NCBI GenBank assembly: GCA_910588235.1 | Contig: CAJUOQ010000009.1 | Coordinates: 1-63,492 of the forward strand | DNA length: 63,492 nucleotides | Source: an uncultured Atopostipes sp. | GTDB lineage: Bacteria; Bacillota; Bacilli; Lactobacillales; Carnobacteriaceae_A | Reading direction: 5' to 3' | Part shown: positions 60,164 to 63,492 of the stretch, piece by piece | Numbering within the stretch: position 1 is the stretch's first letter | Layout of the letters: each line of letters opens with the position of its first letter | Position numbers and translations under genes: made by a program | Notes under the pieces: generated by a model | Seen by the model: only the letters and a program-made list of their open reading frames with translations | What the model was told of the DNA's origin: nothing | Databases searched by the model: none

Positions 60164-61408
60164 TTATTCGACGTTCCGTAAGTCAGGTAAGCCTAAGACC
60201 GCGCGTCGTACAAAGTCACTGACTCGTAAACTTAAGATCCAGCGTGCGGGATTTTGGCTTCGCGAGTAATCGACTGTTTGGGTAATGATTTCATCATTGG
60301 GTAAAGAAATACTCATCCACGCGACCCGTTCTTGTGCTGCATCTTGCAAGTCTTCAGGGCCCCAGCCAATCACCGCGACACTGTAATCCGTTTGATATAG
60401 TTTTTTAGCCGCTTTGGCAAAGTGTTCGGCTTGTGCAGCGGGGGATAAATCTTCCACGTCTTTCATCTGATAGAAAGTATGCGCGTGTTCCAGTGCAGTA
60501 AAGACATTCCCACCTTTAAAGACGTCGGGATATTCTAAGGCCCGGGACCAATAATCGGTGGTTGCTCCATCCGTCAACACTTCCGCCAGCGCTATCGTCG
60601 CTTCTTCGGTGGCTAATTCAGAAAAGGCGCTCTCATGGAGACGGGTTTGGTTATAACTAAAGAAATAATCCCCGACTCGCGCTAAGACTTCCTCCTCTTT
60701 AGCATCTAAAAGCGTTTCGCAAGCAGCACTTGTCGGCCCACTTGCTGTAACCCGAACATCGATAATTCCGTTTTTCGCATACACAGCAACCGTGGGATTG
60801 GTTTGATTTTGAATCAGATCGTCTAAGCGTTCAGCCACCTTCGCTTCCGGCAAGCCATAAAAGTTCATATTGCGCGATCGTAAAATCTCTTCTTCGCCAA
60901 TGACTTCCACTAATTTAGGCAGTAAATAATTACTGACCATATATTCAAACTCATTCGGCGGTCCAGGTAAAAGCACATAAGTATGCGTGCTAGTTTCTTT
61001 ATAAATACCTGCGGCCATCCCCACATCATTTTGCAAAGGTGTCGAATCATCTAAAATAAGGGCTTGTTGATAATTTCCTTTTGAAATTTCATCGGTATTA
61101 TAGCGCGTCTTTGCTTTTTGTAAAGACATAGGATCCACCACCAGTTCTACCTGGAGATGTTCCGCCAAAATAGCTTTGGTAATATCATCTTGGGTCGGAC
61201 CTAAACCACCCGAGACAATGACCATATCAGCTCGGTCTTCAGCAATTTGAATCGCGCGCAATAAACGTTTTGGATTATCGCCGACCGTTGTATGATGGTA
61301 CACATTGACACCAATCGCCGCTAATTCTCGCGCTAAATAAGGGGTGTTTGTATCGACCACCTCTCCTAAAAGTAATTCTGTTCCACTCGTAATAATTTCT
61401 GCTTTCAT
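60164..61408 (-). CDS. cinA: CinA-like protein with degenerate C-terminal domain
   Basis: 414 residues. The N-terminal MoaB/CinA domain is intact (SGTELLLGEVVDTN, VSGGLGPTQDDITK, LLPGPPNEF). The C-terminal domain should be a PncC nicotinamide-nucleotide amidase with AESxTGG and TGIAGPxG; here the matching sites read AEVLTDG (about residues 275-281) and IGWGPEDLQD, so the catalytic Ser is replaced by Val and the glycine loop is altered. Amidase activity is therefore unlikely. The ATG at 61408 behind AGGAG is preferred to 61438. Between pgsA and recA, as usual. Confidence 0.9.
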   Translation of the reverse strand: MKAEIITSGTELLLGEVVDTNTPYLARELAAIGVNVYHHTTVGDNPKRLLRAIQIAEDRADMVIVSGGLGPTQDDITKAILAEHLQVELVVDPMSLQKAKTRYNTDEISKGNYQQALILDDSTPLQNDVGMAAGIYKETSTHTYVLLPGPPNEFEYMVSNYLLPKLVEVIGEEEILRSRNMNFYGLPEAKVAERLDDLIQNQTNPTVAVYAKNGIIDVRVTASGPTSAACETLLDAKEEEVLARVGDYFFSYNQTRLHESAFSELATEEATIALAEVLTDGATTDYWSRALEYPDVFKGGNVFTALEHAHTFYQMKDVEDLSPAAQAEHFAKAAKKLYQTDYSVAVIGWGPEDLQDAAQERVAWMSISLPNDEIITQTVDYSRSQNPARWILSLRVSDFVRRAVLGLPDLRNVE

Positions 61409-61510
61409 GATAAGAACTCCTATATATAATATTTGCATCTTTTTCGTAAATTCACTTTTATTTTTAAAATTATTTTACAGGGCTCGGGGTAGAATGTCTA
61501 AAAAATGAAA

Positions 61511-61543
61511 ACAGATAGTGGTGAAAGCTCACCAACTACCTGT
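61511..61543 (-). terminator. Terminator between pgsA and cinA
   Basis: ACAGATAGTGGTGA pairs with TCACCAACTACCTGT (with a bulge); TTTTCATTTTTT follows on the minus strand. Confidence 0.8.
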
Positions 61544-61564
61544 TTATCTGTTATTTATCAACTT

Positions 61565-62149
61565 TTACTGAATACTATCTTTAAATAAATGGCGGGCATT
61601 ATAAAAGTAATCATACCCTGAATAAATCGTGAAAGCCAAGGATACATATAATAAAATGGATCCAATCGGCAAGCCGGTCCAGGCAAGTGGGAAATCATTG
61701 ACGAGTAAGAAAATAATCGCAAAGATTTGGGTGACGGTTTTAATCTTTCCTGGCCAAGCAGCGGCTAAGACCGTTCCCCCTTGTTCCACTAATAATAAAC
61801 GGAGCCCTGTGACCGCAAATTCACGGGCAATAATAATCACAACTACCCATGCCGGGGCTTTTCCAAGCTCAATTAACATAATCAGTGCTGAAGCAACGAG
61901 TAATTTATCCGCTAAGGGATCTGCGAACTTTCCAAAATTGGTCACTAAATTGTCACGGCGTGCAATATAGCCGTCTAACCAATCGGTAATACTAGCGACA
62001 ATAAAAATAAGGGCTGCTAGTAAAATAGCGACATCCATTTGTGAACCTAAAAGTTCAATCGTTCCCCAATCAAACGGAATCGCGGTCAATAGAATAAAAA
62101 ATGGAATTAATAACAAGCGTAAAAACGTTAATTTATTTGGTAAATTCAA
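61565..62149 (-). CDS. pgsA: CDP-diacylglycerol-glycerol-3-phosphate phosphatidyltransferase
   Basis: Makes phosphatidylglycerol phosphate for anionic membrane lipids. 194 residues with about five to six membrane segments; the CDP-alcohol transferase motif D-G-x2-A-R-x8-G-x3-D-x3-D is seen as DWLDGYIARRDNLVTNFGKF then ADPLADK (near 57-85). TTG start, nine bases after AGGAGG. Between rodZ and cinA. Confidence 0.95.
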   Translation of the reverse strand: MNLPNKLTFLRLLLIPFFILLTAIPFDWGTIELLGSQMDVAILLAALIFIVASITDWLDGYIARRDNLVTNFGKFADPLADKLLVASALIMLIELGKAPAWVVVIIIAREFAVTGLRLLLVEQGGTVLAAAWPGKIKTVTQIFAIIFLLVNDFPLAWTGLPIGSILLYVSLAFTIYSGYDYFYNARHLFKDSIQ

Positions 62150-62176
62150 TGGCTTCTGCCTCCTCGTAGAAGAATC

Positions 62177-63094
62177 TTATTCATTAAACTGTAAGGTCAA
62201 ATCTTGGCGAACAATCCCTTCTGACTCTGGTGCATAGTCAAGGGTTGTATCGTTTAAAGCAACGTCAGTCACGGCAGCATTCCCCACGACAACATTGACT
62301 TCACTAGTGTCGGTGCCAAAATTGACATCCATCGACTGACCATCAGATAGTAAAGCAGCTTCCTCGCTGCCGCCATCCACACTGATACTCACCCAAGAGT
62401 CGCCACCATTCGCTGTTAACGTAACGGTTTGTTCTTCAGGAGGCGTACCCGTCACCGCGTACGTTGTTGCGGCGCCGGTACTTTCAGAAATTTCAACGGT
62501 TTGTTCTTCTTCCGTTTCTTCTTCCTCTTCGTCCGTGTTTTCTTCGTCTTCGGTATTTTCAGCTGTATTCTCTTCTTCAGCTGCTGGTTCTTCTTCCGTC
62601 GCATTCTCATTTTCTTCATCAGTTAAGGCCGGCTCAACTTGCTCTGTATTTTCTTCGTTGATCAGCGCATTTTCATCGTCAGTACTACCATCTGTTTGCC
62701 GCCATGCCACGTAAATGACGATAAAAATGGCAGCTACTAGTAAAAAGATGAGAATGGTTGGAATATATTCACTAAAATCACTTAAGAAATGATCGCTTTT
62801 GCTTTGCGTACTACGTGTTGGCGCTACGTTAACACTCTCCGCAAATTCTTCGCTCGCTTCTTTCGAGGTTTGTTCCATATTTTCTTCTAAGAGCTGTTCC
62901 CCATCTAAGCCAACAATATCTGCATATTGTTTAACAAAAGCCCGGGCGTAAAAACGTCCCGGTAAAATATCAGTATTTCCTTCTTCAATCGCTTGTAAGT
63001 ATCTTTTTTGAATTTTTGTAATTTGTTGTAGATCATCTAATGTATAACCTTGTTCGATTCGAGCATCTTTTAAAATTTCGCCAATTTCATTCAT
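62177..63094 (-). CDS. rodZ: RodZ-like membrane HTH protein (YmfM)
   Basis: Cell-shape protein that links the MreB cytoskeleton to the membrane. N-terminal XRE-type HTH (about 3-65: LKDARIEQGYTLDDLQQITK), membrane segment near 111-130 (TILIFLLVAAIFIVIYVAW), an extracellular stretch of about 60 residues made largely of Glu, Asn and Thr, and a C-terminal DUF4115 beta domain. About 305 residues. The ATG at 63094 behind GGTGGGTG is preferred to the GTG at 63103. Confidence 0.9.
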   Translation of the reverse strand: MNEIGEILKDARIEQGYTLDDLQQITKIQKRYLQAIEEGNTDILPGRFYARAFVKQYADIVGLDGEQLLEENMEQTSKEASEEFAESVNVAPTRSTQSKSDHFLSDFSEYIPTILIFLLVAAIFIVIYVAWRQTDGSTDDENALINEENTEQVEPALTDEENENATEEEPAAEEENTAENTEDEENTDEEEEETEEEQTVEISESTGAATTYAVTGTPPEEQTVTLTANGGDSWVSISVDGGSEEAALLSDGQSMDVNFGTDTSEVNVVVGNAAVTDVALNDTTLDYAPESEGIVRQDLTLQFNE

Positions 63095-63103
63095 GCGTTT
63101 CAC

Positions 63104-63439
63104 CCACCACTTTACTTAAATTTGATAAAATTGGTTGTTTAAAATCTCTGCATTGCTTGCGCAATCGTCAATAAATATGTAGATCGAGAAGCTTTTTCAC
63201 ATATGAAATAATTATAACATATAAGGCTTTTTGAAACTAGGTATTTTAAGGATTCTACTTTTGATTTTCCAACAAAAAATAAGGTTCCCTATGGTTGTCT
63301 TCAAGCGATTATTATTCTATTTTATTTCTGTGGTAAAGAAGCGGTTCTCTATATTATTCCCTTTATTCAGTGTAAAACACATTCTTTAAGAAATACAGCC
63401 ATCCCTCTGAAAATTCCATGAATTTTCGTCGATAGTATA
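63104..63439. other. Gap upstream of rodZ
   Basis: About 335 bases without a gene. A minus-strand TATAAT (63211-63216) is a possible rodZ -10, though no good -35 was found. Near 63409-63427 GAAAATTC and GAATTTTC form a small perfect hairpin next to the intron boundary. Confidence 0.4.
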
Positions 63440-63492
63440 ATCGAGTAGGACGAAATAAATCGTCCTCTCACACCACCAGACGTACGGATCCG
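63440..63492 (-). mobile_element. Group II intron, 3' end only (domains V-VI)
   Basis: Read on the minus strand from the window edge: CGGATCCGTA, CG bulge, TCTGGTGGTGT, as in the 3' part of domain V, then GAGGACGA and TCGTCCTACTC forming domain VI with a bulged branch-point A seven bases from the end, and the final CGAT (intron 3' end with AY). Many bacterial introns share GTGGTGTGAGAGGAC and end in CCTACTCGAT. The body and any maturase gene lie beyond 63492. Confidence 0.75.

Noticed and set aside
62429..62661. Two plus-strand frames rich in Phe, Arg and Leu inside rodZ
   Set aside because: They are the complement of the Glu-rich linker of RodZ; composition, not coding, explains them.
1..63492. 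tRNA or rRNA genes
   Set aside because: No cloverleaf with a GTTCRANNC arm or rRNA segment was recognised; an actual tRNAscan or Infernal run was not possible.

Overview
The window looks like chromosomal DNA of a low-GC Gram-positive bacterium of the order Lactobacillales, most likely near Carnobacteriaceae or Aerococcaceae. This rests on Bacillus-type gene order (rodZ-pgsA-cinA-recA-rny-ymdB-mutS-mutL; ruvA-ruvB-queA-tgt-yajC-comN; nrdR-dnaB-dnaI-thrS; polA-mutM-coaE) combined with PTS sucrose uptake, a threonyl T-box, YhaM/YhaN/YhaO, Ecs and PrsA. The genus is inference. Nearly all genes lie on the minus strand; the plus-strand exceptions are a ytzB-like gene, an HD hydrolase plus hit-yhaH, and a membrane protein-ccdA-thioredoxin operon.

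Layout by coordinate. 79-2930: sucrose operon with a promoter-proximal operator. 3039-3374: a gene fossil that joins the N-terminal part of a LigD-type 3'-phosphoesterase to the C-terminal end of a second threonyl-tRNA synthetase. 3680-6431: three-gene osmoprotectant ABC transporter. 6976-9296: thrS with T-box. 9394-18487: replication, repair and wall-precursor genes (dnaI, dnaB, nrdR, coaE, mutM, polA, murC). 18621-18860: a candidate structured RNA. 18889-21826: ytp/yto cluster. 21901-30276: ytmP, ecsBA, a metallo-beta-lactamase fold hydrolase, HD hydrolase, hit, yhaH, prsA, yhaM. 30287-34749: yhaN, yhaO, yheA. 34974-37032: disulfide-exchange operon. 37235-41659: a class A penicillin-binding protein, nrnA and dinB. 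41845-46589: comN-yajC-tgt-queA-ruvBA. 46702-53031: msrB, a small acidic protein, mutL, mutS, ymdB. 53338-54738: a complete IS3-family element. 54834-63094: a cell-wall hydrolase, rny, ddh, recA, cinA, pgsA, rodZ. 63440-63492: the 3' end of a group II intron that continues beyond the window.

The genes are mainly housekeeping: DNA replication and repair (PolA, RecA, RuvAB, MutSL, DinB, MutM, YhaO/YhaN), RNA processing (RNase Y, YhaM, NrnA), tRNA modification (QueA, Tgt), envelope biogenesis (MurC, PBP, RodZ, PgsA, PrsA, Ddh) and osmotic or sugar transport. LexA-type boxes sit at the recA and dinB promoters, which suggests an SOS regulon.

No large novel gene system was found. The most unusual material is intergenic: a family of tandem repeats with a period of 40-42 bp in at least three gene-free gaps (16815-17054, 27724-27891, 53198-54771), one interrupted by the IS element with a 5-bp target duplication; the LigD/ThrS fossil; the candidate RNA upstream of murC; and the group II intron end. 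Three core proteins lack expected residues or domains: DnaI has no zinc-ligand cysteines, the CinA C-terminal domain has lost its catalytic serine motif, and a 220-residue protein stands where the SftA DNA translocase normally lies.
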